From positions 89,975 through 122,518 of the forward strand of contig BEXV01001039.1 of the NCBI GenBank assembly GCA_003118195.1: a stretch of DNA of 32,544 nucleotides, in the 5' to 3' direction. This stretch comes from Hemicentrotus pulcherrimus (taxonomy: Eukaryota; Echinodermata; Echinoidea; Camarodonta; Strongylocentrotidae). Under the pieces are notes generated by a model. The model was not told the DNA's origin and searched no databases. It saw nothing but the letters and a program-made list of their open reading frames with translations. Shown here piece by piece: positions 13,323 to 25,800 of this stretch. Every line of letters begins with the position of its first letter. Within the stretch, counting starts at the first letter, position 1. The translations under genes were made by a program, and so were the position numbers.

Positions 13323-13487
13323 AGGCAAGAGGACATCCATAGGAAGTGGGAGGAGTTTAAGGCCATACAACGAGACGACAAATACAGCTACTTGGAGCAG
13401 AAAGTTGAACTCCAACGAGAGCTTATTCGAGCCTACGACGATCTCTTCCTAGAGAGGCGCCTTAAAAATGACAGAAAACTTGAAGAG
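13323..13487 (+). CDS. Exon A: charged coiled-coil segment (residues 1-55)
   Basis: The exon follows a T-rich tract ending TTACAG and ends GAAGAG before GTAAGAG. It is exactly 55 codons, phase 0 at both ends. The peptide begins RQEDIHRKWEEFKAIQRDD and is dense in Lys, Glu, Arg and Leu, as expected for a long helix. The frame is open upstream across the acceptor but gives no protein-like sequence there and no ATG in a good context close by. It is therefore treated as an internal exon. The following intron is about 7.2 kb. Confidence 0.8.
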
Positions 13488-16400
13488 GTAAGAGAATTAC
13501 TTTCATGTTCATGTTTAATCTCCCTGAGCCAGCAACTCATCCCCTCCTGTTATTTAGCAGTGCTTCAATATTGACATAACTACTCCAATCAAAGAAATGA
13601 TATGTACCCATACATGAATACTATAAGCCCTGTTTGATTGAGCTAAGATGAGGAAAACATCTGCCATATATTACATCATACAAAAAATACATTTCCATGT
13701 CATTTCTATGCACACCGCACACAAGCAGACTTGTATACTGCAAATTCAAGGGTATATTGTCTTCTGTATAGCATGAACAATCTAGACACGATGCACTTTT
13801 CATGAGCAGCGTGCATATGTCCCATTATCGGGGCACCAATGAAGACGATTCCTTGGTGTGCGTAGAGAGAGCTCTACTGTAATGTAGTATATGCATACAG
13901 TAACGAGGCAGAAAAGCATGCCTCTCATTGAAGGTTACATCTTAGTGTTAAGAAGTGTCCATGATCATACATTAGCTTATAATGTCATGTTCGTAATTTG
14001 TCAGTCAATTATGAGGATGTGGTGCAGAGCATATTTTAGGAGCTTGCATGATATTGTTTTAGTACAACAGTCATTTTATGTTAGAACCAACTGAATTACA
14101 TAAAATGATACTCTCAGCAAAGATTTAAAAAATACCATCATGGTATTCTCATCCCTACTATCCCACCCCCACCCCCTCCCCTGCCCCAAGAAGAAGGTGA
14201 TTATATTTGTGCCTCCTGTAATATTCAGTTGAACTTCCTGTTTATAATTTTTTTAGTCAGAAAATATATATGTATGATATAAAAATCATACGCACAAAAG
14301 ATACTGATAGTTCTCTTTAACATAAACGTTAGCAAAGGCAATAGAGTGGCATTAATTAGCTGCCCACTGCCATTGACAATGTATGGCTATGATATCCTTG
14401 GAGTAGGTATCTCATTAAAATTATTAGCATTCTCTATTTTTATTGAGCAACCACAATTTACTAATAGCATTTCCCCCAGGGGACAAGAGAATTGTACACC
14501 CATGTGTGAATCAAATGAGTCAGTTTATTAGGAGGATATTAGGAGTATAGTCATTATCAGACATTTGCTCTAGCAACAGTTGCCCCATGCTATATTCTTC
14601 AGAGATAGAGTGTAAGAGCTAATTGGGATGCTAACAGGTCTTAGCCAGGGTTAGGCCAAACTTCACAAAGGTGGTATGGATTTAAACCCAGATCTAAACA
14701 ATTGTTTGAACCTCCACATTGGACTAATATTAAAGAAGCATATGTTGAGGAGGCGCGATGGCCTAGTGGTAGAGCAGTAGTCTCGTATTCGGGAGGTCCC
14801 GGGTTTTGAAACCAAGTCGATGTGTTTGTGCCCTTTTGTAACACCTCAGTCACACCTTTGCGTATTTATTCCTATTTCTTGATATCAAGAATTTAATTCT
14901 TGATATTAAAAAATGAATTCTTGATATCAAGAAATCAAATTTCTGAAATCAAGAATTCAATTAGTGCCACAAGAACTACCATTGCTTTACAACAGCAAAT
15001 CATTATTTGATATCAAGAAATAGGAATAAATGTTTAAACGGCTTGCCATAAATACGCAGCAATACCCAAGCCGAATACGCAAAGGTGTGGCTGAGGCATT
15101 TGGCAATAATCCTCATTACCAAGTCCCTCAGAGAGGACTTAAAGCCATTGGTCCCCTGGTTGTTTACTTACAAGCATATATATATGCATGCGTTCTAAGC
15201 ATATATTACATCCCTTCATTAGATATTGGGCGCATACCATGCAATATGGAGGTTTTAAACTATGGGTTAATTCTTGTATTAGTTTTAGAGTTAGGTATTG
15301 TTGTCCAGAGTTAAAGTTTTATAGGAATTTGGTTTGTGTTTGAAATTGACCCTGGAGCGATTGTTGCTGGAGCATGTGTGGTACGATCAAGAAGTTACCA
15401 GCAACTTCTTAGTACAATGATATACAGCGGACCTCAACGTTGCTGACGGAGAACCTGTAGAAGCCTGGACACCAATCTTCCTCTACTGCCTGGTTGCAAC
15501 TGGTGGATAGTGTTCTGTTGTAGATTAATCTAAGCACCAGTTGAAATCAGAGCTGTAGGGGAAGACCCTCATCGTGTGATGATTAACATTCCTGTGTCAC
15601 CTGGAGAAGAGCTGATAATGTCATCACCCAATGATACCTTCAATCTTTACCAACTATAAATCATTGTACTAACTATACATGCAGTATAAGTCAGCCTGCA
15701 GTAGTCATAAATATACTGTGTGCAGCAAATAAAGTACACATAGAGGTGTGTTTACATTTATTCTTGGGTAAACTGTGGAATATGTGAACAAGCCGTAGGA
15801 GCTTTGAAGGATCAAGAGAGCTAAGAAAAATACAATTAAAAACTTACCATGAGGAAATATCAATTTTTTCTTTGTTATATAAAGTGTTTAGCAAAAAAAG
15901 TAACATGGTTTTAATGTGATGTGGAATATCCATTTTGTTTCATGTGATGGGCATGGGAATATACCGGTAGATAAATTCAAGATGACATTTTCTCAAAATG
16001 GATTATATGAAAAACCTTTGGGAATATGACTTGTCTACATGTGCACATATTGGACATGCAGAGCAAATATGAATTCCCTGTACAACTAAAAGAAGCTGCC
16101 AAACACTTTTCTTACATCCATGTGATCTCACTAACTACACCCAAGTGAATAGCAATTTGTTGGTTAACTCAAATTTGCTCACAATGTATTTGCAACTGGG
16201 ATTGCCAGCATTGGGTGTGTGCATGGTCTTGGACTTTGTATCAAATTTTGTTTGAATTATGAAAATCTACTTGGGTGATATATAGGAGACCAGAATAAAC
16301 ATCATTCATAATTTCTTGCATTTTTGCTTTTAGGAGAGATTCAGATAAGCAATCTATATGTAACTATAGTTTTTTTTTATCGCTCAAAATGACTGGTTTG

Positions 16401-16809
16401 TAAGGAAAAATGTCCTATGTTATTTTACCATTTTCACATTATTAAATACAGAAATAATTTTTTGCTACCAATACATCTTGTAGGCTCTATACTGTATGAA
16501 ATGAGTATAATGCATTTTGTGTTTGCATGATATCGTTTTTATTAATGAAAAAAAAGCTGTCAGGCAGCCAACTCCCAGCACACTTCAAATGTTTGGTTGT
16601 GTTACCATGACAGCAACGGGCGAGTGTCTACATGCTCCCACGCGTGTGTGTGCGTACTGTCAATACAATAACACTTACTGACTGGAGCGCAACTCTCTTC
16701 CTATCTCACCTTTTCTCTCTCCCTTTCTCTCACTTTCTCTTTCTCTCTTGCTTTTGCTCTATCATCAGCTACGGTACCTCCTCTCCCTGTCAAATCCACT
16801 CCCCGTCTC

Positions 16810-16847
<38 letters not shown>

Positions 16848-19800
16848 TTTCTCTCATCCCCATATCAGTCATTTAGTACATTTGATGCATTTTGGAGTGT
16901 TGTGGCTGGGTGGAGATATGCAGACCTTTTGACTCTCTTAGATTAATCATTCATGGATTGGGGTATTCATGCAGTTTTTATTGCAGCTAAAACCTGGTCG
17001 GTTTTATGCGTGAAGGGATATCTTCTGGATAATGAAGTAATTGTTAATTGAAATATATACCGGTATGTAAATGTATGTAGTTTTTTTTTAGTGAGTTGAT
17101 GTAAATGACTCTTTTTAAAAAAAAAAAAAATTCTAGGTGGTTCTGTGGATGGAAATAAAATTCATGCTGTAAATTGTTATTACAATACTCAAATTCCTTT
17201 TAAAACATCTTTTTATTTTGATGAGGAAATTGGGTTATAACTTTTTACTTAAAGATATAGCAAAATATAATATAGAAAATAGCAAAGTTTGAACTTTCTC
17301 AGCATGCAGTATACACATTTCTAATATTTATGAAAAGATTTCAATCAACGTTATGTTGTATAGTTCTGTAGCTTAATATTGATATAAATCCAAAGAGACT
17401 AAGAGACAGTTTGGACGCCAGGCAAGCAAAGAGTGGTAATCACATCTACTGTTTTCTATTGGTGCATAGAGTCCTTGTTTTACTTCTTCTAGCACCATGA
17501 GAAAGCAGTATTTGTGAGACACCCCAGTCTTCTCACTTCATGAAACTTCCACCAGGAGATCTACATCTAGCTGTTTTAATTGTAGCCTGCTATTTCTGCA
17601 GTATCAGATAATTTACTTAGCTGTTTGTCAACCATGAAAGTACTTACAGAAAGTACTTTCTGAAAGTAGTTCAAGTGCTTTGCATGTAAACATGATCTTA
17701 CACTTCGTTCATGGGTTTCATATTTTTGACACAATTTTCAATTATATCCATTTTTATTCATGCATTTCACTTTCTCCATAATCAAATACCTTCCATTGTT
17801 TTGCATGCTCTTCCATTTTATTTAACATAAAGTGGCAAAATGAATCCTGAAGAGAATGATAGTGTAAGTGGCTCCATTAGCAAATGGATTGAATATTCTC
17901 ACCAATAGTGCTTTTGTTACCACAATCATATTGCCCATGTTAACCATTTAATCCCATAGTCAATATCACTTGTAGCGCGTACTGTACTACTATCATTTAT
18001 CACTCCCCTCACCTTAACTTTGTTAACCACTTTACCAATAAACCCCAAATAACTACCCCTCCTACCACCATCACCTTCATCATAACCACCATTATCAACC
18101 CTAACCACCATTTACCATATCAATACCATAATCATGTTAAACCATAATTTATTTACCAACATCATCTACCACAAGCATTATAATCAACACACTACCATCG
18201 TCATCTTCATGATAACCACCACTACTATGATTGTCTCAACCCCATCCATCATATTGTAATATTAACTGTGACTTTTAGCATACCACAATCATTTCAACCA
18301 CAACTACCATCATCTTCATCATAACCACCAATACCGGCATTTATTATCTCAACTTCTGCCACCATAATGACTTTTGGTATACCACAATCATCTCACCATC
18401 ATAACCGCCATCATCCACTGACAGACTCTTCATCAGTAGCACAACTGGCCATCATTATCATCACCATCAACTTCATCATAATCATTATAATTATCAATAT
18501 CACAACTGTGACCACATTCAACATCATAATTTTATTTCTTCCTTTGATATCATATCTTGTGATCACATTTATATATATATATATATATCCGTCGTCATTA
18601 CTGTTTTCACAAGTAGAGTGTATGCCCCACCGTACTACTGGAAATGCACACTGTGTATGACTGTTGTCTTTCATACCAGTCTAGAGCTTGAGAGCTACAG
18701 GCCTACTAAATCAATATACTAGTGTTTTTTGTTTGTTTTGCTGGCCCTGTTGCTTTTACCATTATTAGTTCTACCATTATAGTTGTACCATTCTCCCAAC
18801 CTTAATATATAACTGTACATCTTTCCAGCCATTTAAACTATTAACTCAATACTTGTTCCATCTTCCCTTCTAACGTTATTTCCATACGCCACCTCCATTT
18901 TTTTTTTCTTAACTTGACTTGCATTTGTTATTATATTGTGACATCAAATTAATCTAATATATTTTCTAATTATAATACTTGTCAATGCTGCATCACATTT
19001 GCCCCTATATTTGCTTGGTAATAAATTATCAATTTAACTTGCACAATGCACATTGAATAAAAAAATCATATCTAACTTAGTTATAATGTTTTGTGCACTT
19101 ATGCAGATTTTTATAGTCAATGTCACATATTTTTGTTTAAATTGCTTTAACAAATATTATTTCTTGTACTAATTGAAGTAAAAACACACATCTCAACTTC
19201 GTCGTTTAATTTTTTAATTCATCAATTTATAAAAGGAAAGAAAAAAAAGGGATGATAAATTTCCAGGACATTGGTTGGCAATAAGTGTTTTTTATTTTTC
19301 CACCTGCTTTTACATGTAGGAGACTATATTCTCTGGGAATATGTTTGATTTTACAGAAGGATTTAGTGAGCGAGATAGAGAAATAATTTAAGAAAGACTT
19401 GTTTAGAGGGGGAGGAAATAGCTAGGCAGAGAGGGAGAGAGCGTAATAGTGGACATGATGCTAATAATGGAAGAGATAAATTCCGGGGGAGGGGGGCAAG
19501 AAAAAGTAGGATGAAAGAGAGAGTGGCCAAACTATATGAGGGTGTATATGGAATCAACAGAGGTGGGTCTGCGTTGGGGAACTATATTAGCTATCAGCAG
19601 AAGTGTGCTTTAATTTTGGTTCATGTTCTCATGAATGTCATCTCAGTTACAGACGAAGATCATCCATCCCAGAGCTGTCAGATTATCTATATTGATTCAC
19701 CATGTCACATTGATAACCTTAGTAAACCTTTGATAACTCCGAAGCACGCGATCATGTTTGGATAAATTCACCCACACCACTCCCAAAACATGTATAGGAG

Positions 19801-22800
19801 GGATTTAATGCAAAAATAGATAACATGTTTCCTGAATGGGGGATCGAGAGAGACCTGTGGCAGTACCGATGTCAATAGAATGATATCGACATCTATTGGG
19901 TAGGACGGGTGAGAGAATTTGAGGAAACGTGACACATTTAGTGGCCAGGTATGAAAAGTAACCTAATCGTTGACACGAGTTGACAAATTGGCATTATTAG
20001 ATTAAAACAGATATGTCAAAGGAATGTGTGGTTTAGGAAAGAGGGACTCAATGGGGTTAGAATTGGCTGAATTTGTCAAACGCCATTTTCCAATTTGCGG
20101 CCAATTTGGTTTGCTCAATTGGAGAGGGTTCCCTAAGTGATTGTAGCTCAATAGGTGACCCTGAGAGCGTTGAGTATACAAATGAATAGTATTGTTTGGA
20201 CAGAGAGTGTGGGAGAGAGAGAGGGGGGAGAAAAGGAAAAAGGGCCTTGTGGAAAAAACATGGTCAGTGAAAGGCACGGGGGAAAATGGTGAGAGGGAGA
20301 CAGACAGAGAGAGAGAAAAAGAGGAAGAGAGAGAGAGAGAGAGAGAGAAAAAAAAAAGAGAGTGAGAGACAGAGAGGATTGGACACAAAAAAATTAAAAT
20401 GATAGGGATAATGCATAAAAAATAGAAAATTAAAAAGTGTATGACAGATAGAAAAATAGGAAAACGTTTCTTTTCTTTTGCCTTTAGATGGATATGTGCT
20501 TTACTATAGCGTGACAGGTTTAATATTAGTAGGATGTAATAGCCAATTACTTTTTTTGTAAATGTTATATCATCATTCCCGCTCTTGATCCCTATTTTAT
20601 GTTCCCTGAATCTTCATTTATAGTAGGCTTTATTGAATGTGTATTCTGTCTTCTTTTATTTTCCAGTTGAGGAAGTCTGAGCTACAAAAGAAGAAGGAAA
20701 CAGAAGAAGCTCTGTTGCAAATATGCAAGGATGAACTAGGTAAAAAGACAAATTCCCTTTCTATTACTGTCATCCTAATCTATTTACTTTTCTTTTTTTC
20801 TTAAATATAAATGTTTTGTGGCTGAAAATATAAAGAGTTCAAGGATATATTGAAAGCATTTGTGAATGATTACCAGTATTGCCACAATGCCAGAATTTTT
20901 TTGTAGAAGTGCAAAGTTTTCCAACAAAGTTCCTGTATATGAGGATAGGATACCATATCCAATAAGAATCGCAATGAAAGAAAAGTACAGTATCAATGTC
21001 TTAGATAAAAGGATAAAATCATTATGTATATTCAAGGATTTTTTCTAGATAGCGTGGCATGCTATAACCAGCTATTCAAAATGTTGCAAACTACTTTGGC
21101 TTGATGCAACAGGATGAGATATGAGTCAACATCCCATTAGATCAGCATATACTGTTAGGAAGTTTTCAAGGTGTATTTTGACAAAGCATATGAAATAGAT
21201 ATAGATTGCCTAAACATCATACAACCACTTGATATTATTAATCCAAGAGCTATATTATGCATCACGATGATTAATGCGTCAATGCTTGACTTCCCTGTGT
21301 GCTTTTCAGGTAAAGACAAGGAAGAGCAGCTGACCAGAAGAGCCCAAGAGAGGGCAGCAGAGAGGAAAAAGCAGAAAGATGACAAAGAGGAGGCTGAAGG
21401 CGGAGCAGAAGCTGGGGTAGAAGGAGGCGGCGAAGCTGATGTCCAATCCGGTCCAGGTGGACAGTGGGGACAAAGCAGAAGGCTGTCCACCGACAGAAGG
21501 CTGTCAATAGACAGAAAGTTGTCAACAGACAGAAGGATGTCAGAGGATAGTGTCTTTGAGCCTCATGATGCCACAGGTATTCTCAAGGAAGAACCTGAGG
21601 ATGCCATTCAAGAAGAGGTTAGTTTTGAAGCCATAATATGTTTCTCATCATTGTAACCATTAGTATAAGGGAATATCTAACAATATATGTCAGTGAGCTT
21701 TGTACCCTCATATAATTGTATGATATACCATGAAAGTCATATGTGAAGGTGTTCATAGGAATATTATATAGTTCCATTCATTTGTAATGACCCCTTTTCA
21801 AATCAAATTTCAATTTAACCTTTAGAAATTTGGTATGTTAATCAAATGGCCTGCAACATCTGGCACATCATTCATTGGACTACTTGACAAATGAAGGGTT
21901 GATGATTGATTTTAATTTGATCAGATTTTTCTAGGATGTGACATGGAATGCTAAGAAATCCATGATACATAAATGTAGGAATTATATCAAACACTGGTAG
22001 TCCAATATATCTTTTTATATGAATGGAAATATGATACAATAATTGTGGTTATTCCTGAATTTCTGGTACCTGTGAAGATGCAGAATTTCTAAACTGTGAT
22101 TACATATTCATGGTGTAACAAAGGCACAGTTTATTAGTAGTAGTAAATGTAGTTTATGCCTTTAAACATTCTTTCAAATAATCATTTTGATCTAAGAAGC
22201 ACCGGGGTATAAATGTATCTTCATTGATATGAATGAAGTCTTACACCTTCTTATAAGTTTACTCCAACCNTAAATGTAGGAATTATATCAAACACTGGTA
22301 GTCCAATATATCTTTTTATATTAATGGAAATATGATACACTAATAGTGATTATTCCTCAACTCCTGGTATACGAGGAGATGCAGAATGTCTTAACTGTGA
22401 TTACATGTTCATGGTGTAACAAAGGCACAGTTTAGTAGTAGTAGTAGTAGGAGTATAAGCCTTTAGACATGCTTTCAAATTGTCTATTTGATCTAAGAAG
22501 CACAGGAGTATAAATGTGTCTTCATTGTTGTGAAGTTTATTAGACTTTCCAATAAGTTTACCCCAAGCTTTATTTCTGATTAGGTCTTTTTTGATGAACT
22601 GCCTCTTCACAAGCAACGGCTATACAACCTCTTTGGTCAGGAGGAGGCCGAGTACTACCTACATCCAAGAATTGAACCTGAGCGCAGGAAGGTCATAAGA
22701 ATTCCCAATGCTGTCAAGCAGCTAGGAGGTAAGGATAGATTCAAAGGGGGATTTCATTAAGACTAGATAAAATATTTTAGGTGAAAATTAAATGAGAAAT

Positions 22801-25800
22801 TGCTGTTTGAAGTTTAATTTCTCTTGCAAGATTGCAGTCTCCTGTATCTTATGTACATAGTTACGAAATTGCAATCAATATTAATTGCAAATAAGTTGTA
22901 ATTAATTGCAACTGTTTATAAGACGGGACCCAAGCTTCCTAAAGAACTTTCTGCCTCAGACAAAAACAGCTTCTCCAAAGAGCCGAGTGACTGGCTTGTT
23001 ATCTGTAATTGGTGTTATGTGTGCATTGAAAGGCACTTTAAACACATCAGGTGGCATTCTCGAAAGCATGGTTTAATTCACTGACTAAGTATGGAATGCC
23101 AAGTGTCCATGTGAATCTATTTTCGAATAATTTGATATGTTCATGAATTACCATGATAACATAATTATATCATAGTTTTATCGTTGTTTATTAATTATGA
23201 AATTACATTTTATTTTTATTTAGTGACAGATTAAATTACTCAAAAATTTATTTATATAGACACTTGGCATTCCGTACTTTAATAGTCAGTGGATAAGACC
23301 ATGGACTAAAGTTAGTCTGCTTTCGAGAATACCACCCAAAGAAAAGTTACTTTTTGTCAATAGTGTACATCACTTCCATCCCTGTTTTCTTAATTACAGG
23401 AAGAGCTGGAGCTCATACCTTGTGGAGTACATTGAGAGACAGGTCACAGGTCAAACTCAAGTACGCTGATGCTCGTATCCCACTAGAACTGAAGGATGCC
23501 TACGGAGCATTCGTAAGAGAATGCCTGACTAAGAACAAGACAGTAGCAAAGAGGAGTTTCTACAGTGAGACTGAGGTAAGTTTGATGGAGATAAAAATTT
23601 TAAGCAAGAAGGAACCTAGTCCATTTTAAAAAGTATATGTCAGTTTTTAACATTATATTCATCATTGCATTGAGTGATATTAGGGGAATATAGGATAAAC
23701 TATCCATTGTTTAGGAACCTTGTAGATGTAAGCAATATCCCTAGATTTTACAACAATTAATGATCTGCTTCAATACATATGATATGGTTTAGAGTTTAAG
23801 ACTACGACTCTGACTTTAGTATAAAATAAATCTTGACAAAAGGAAAATTACCCCCTACTATTTTCAAGTTTTTTACTTTCTCATTTTGTTATTAATACAA
23901 ACAAATTGTAAATTAATAACTTGTGAGAATGCAGAACTGTAATGATGATGTAAATTTGCATAATTATATTTTGAAAGTCTCTGTCTAGCAGGAACGAGAA
24001 AGCACATTTATGTCAAACAACATTTCATTTGACCTCTAACCTTGACTGACCTTGAATCCATGATAAGGTACCTGAGAGTGAGAAGCTCCAAGACAACAGC
24101 TACAAGGATCGAGTCAAGGAGACCCAGCGCCGTATGGAGCTCATGTACCGTGCCGCCCTGGCCAACGAAGACAAGACCGGTGTGCTCCTCTACAACAACC
24201 CCATGCCAGACTTCAACAACTTTGAAGGCCATGAAGGACCTCTCCGCTACCTCCCATCTTGGCTTCAAGTGGTAAGTACAGTCAAACCTGCTTTAGTAGC
24301 GACCACCTGTACAGAAAGACCGCATTTTTTTGTTTCCCTTGAAAATAGATGGTGTCTCATTGAAACGTGTACTGAATGAACCTGTACATTAAATCCACCT
24401 GCCTATAAAGGCAGGTCTTTATATACAGGTTTCAATGTATACATATATAAAGTCTTGTATCCTGGATATTGACTACTGAGAGTCGGAGGGACGTTAGCTC
24501 CATTTAAAAGTATACAAGTTTTTAAGCCCTTCTGGCTGTAAGCAGATAAAATTATGAGAATTATTTTTGTGGGCTCTGGCATTGGCTTGGGATGCCACTT
24601 TCAAAGGCCATACCGGCTGAGCAATTTGATACATCTGATGTATGAACTCATTTGTGCATCTTTAACAGAAGGACCGACAACATTTATAATGGGCAGTTGG
24701 TTGAAAGGTATAGCTCTCCTATAGCTCACTGAAATGTTGACTTTCCCAAGGTCCTTTGAAGTTTTTGAATTTCAGTCATCTGTTTGGGCTAGTGCTGTAA
24801 GTCAGACGCTATGTTCGTGTTCAGTTCGGTTCAGCAGAGTTCGGCAATTTTTCACCCGAACTTGGTTCGGTTCGGGGTTCGGTAATATAATAGCAAGCAT
24901 CGTAAAGCCACATCGGCCGGCCGGCCGGCTGGGCCCGACCAGCACGAAGGACTTCTGCCCACTCCTGCTGAAATACAGTGCTTCCGACCAGCACGAATTT
25001 CGCATTAAAAAACTGCTCTAAACGTAATTTTTTGTTAAGAAAAGTACTACTTACATTCGTATTTCCGTCTTGAATTGTGTTTTATTTTCAATTTTAAAAC
25101 AATCATGTTTTCAATTTGTCAATAAATGATATTTTGTCAAGACTTTCCGAGACGGTTGTTGTCTAATGTGAGAGTTATGAAAGTTGCCATCTTGAATAGC
25201 TATTCAGGCTCGTCAATAACTGTTTTTTATAAGTTTTTATTTTCAATAGGAAAAATATAAAATCCCTATTTTTCCTGAATAAATAAATACCATGCTATAA
25301 TATATATTTATTTAATTATTTATATTGTAAAATTTGTCCGATATTTTTACAATTAAAATATTGATTTTTTGTTTTGTTAAAAGGGTTTAAGCTGAACTTG
25401 TTTTGATCATGCAGATCCATTCTGGTTTATAGCTTGCGATCGCGACGTAGCATGGTCAGGATTTGGGATTTAAATGGCGCCAGTGAAGTCGTGCCAACCA
25501 CTGGATAGGCATAAATCACAAAATGGGAAAAAAGTCAACATAAAATGAGCAGTCATGACATGAAAATAAGGTAAAAAATGACAAGTTTATTAGCTTGCAA
25601 AAACGTTTTATTTTTTTCTGCCGAACATCCGAACCAGGCCTTTGCGTTCGGTTCGGTTCGGTTCGGAAGTGCCATGTTCGGCGAACTTCCGTTCGGTTCG
25701 GCGGTTCGGCTACAGCACTAGTTTGGGCATTCTATATCGTAGTGTTATCTTACAATTCGATTCCTTTTTTATTACTATGATCAATTTGTAGAAGACTAAC

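Larger units (their letters stand above)
13488..20666 (+). other. Long intron (about 7.2 kb) rich in repeats
   Basis: GT-AG intron. It carries a strong minus-strand quadruplex motif, a SINE split by a foldback element, a decayed coding remnant, a pyrimidine-rich CT tract, a long G-poor trinucleotide tract, a TA microsatellite and a GA-rich tract. No additional in-phase exon was seen. Confidence 0.7.

Noticed and set aside
14759..14813. Functional tRNA gene
   Set aside because: A and B boxes are present, but the B box is degraded, no clean cloverleaf acceptor stem is visible, and the sequence continues into a SINE body.
15540..15659. Alternative last exon of the nine-exon gene
   Set aside because: Exon A ends in phase 0, and the available AG sites do not join it in the open frame without an early stop.
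17647..17662. 16-base perfect palindrome CAGAAAGTACTTTCTG
   Set aside because: It is isolated in an intron with no supporting context. A palindrome this short is not strong evidence of function.
18367..18674. Open frames on both strands near 18.4-18.7 kb
   Set aside because: His/Ile/Thr- or Met/Ile-rich products of the CAT-like tract and the TA microsatellite.
23993..24067. Earlier acceptor (TCTAGCAG) for exon F
   Set aside because: Using it in the phase set by exon E meets an in-frame TAA before the conserved sequence begins.
24802..25021. Open frames inside the hAT element as a transposase
   Set aside because: They are short, driven by GTTCGG repeats and CGGCCGG runs, and show no BED finger or hAT dimerisation motif.
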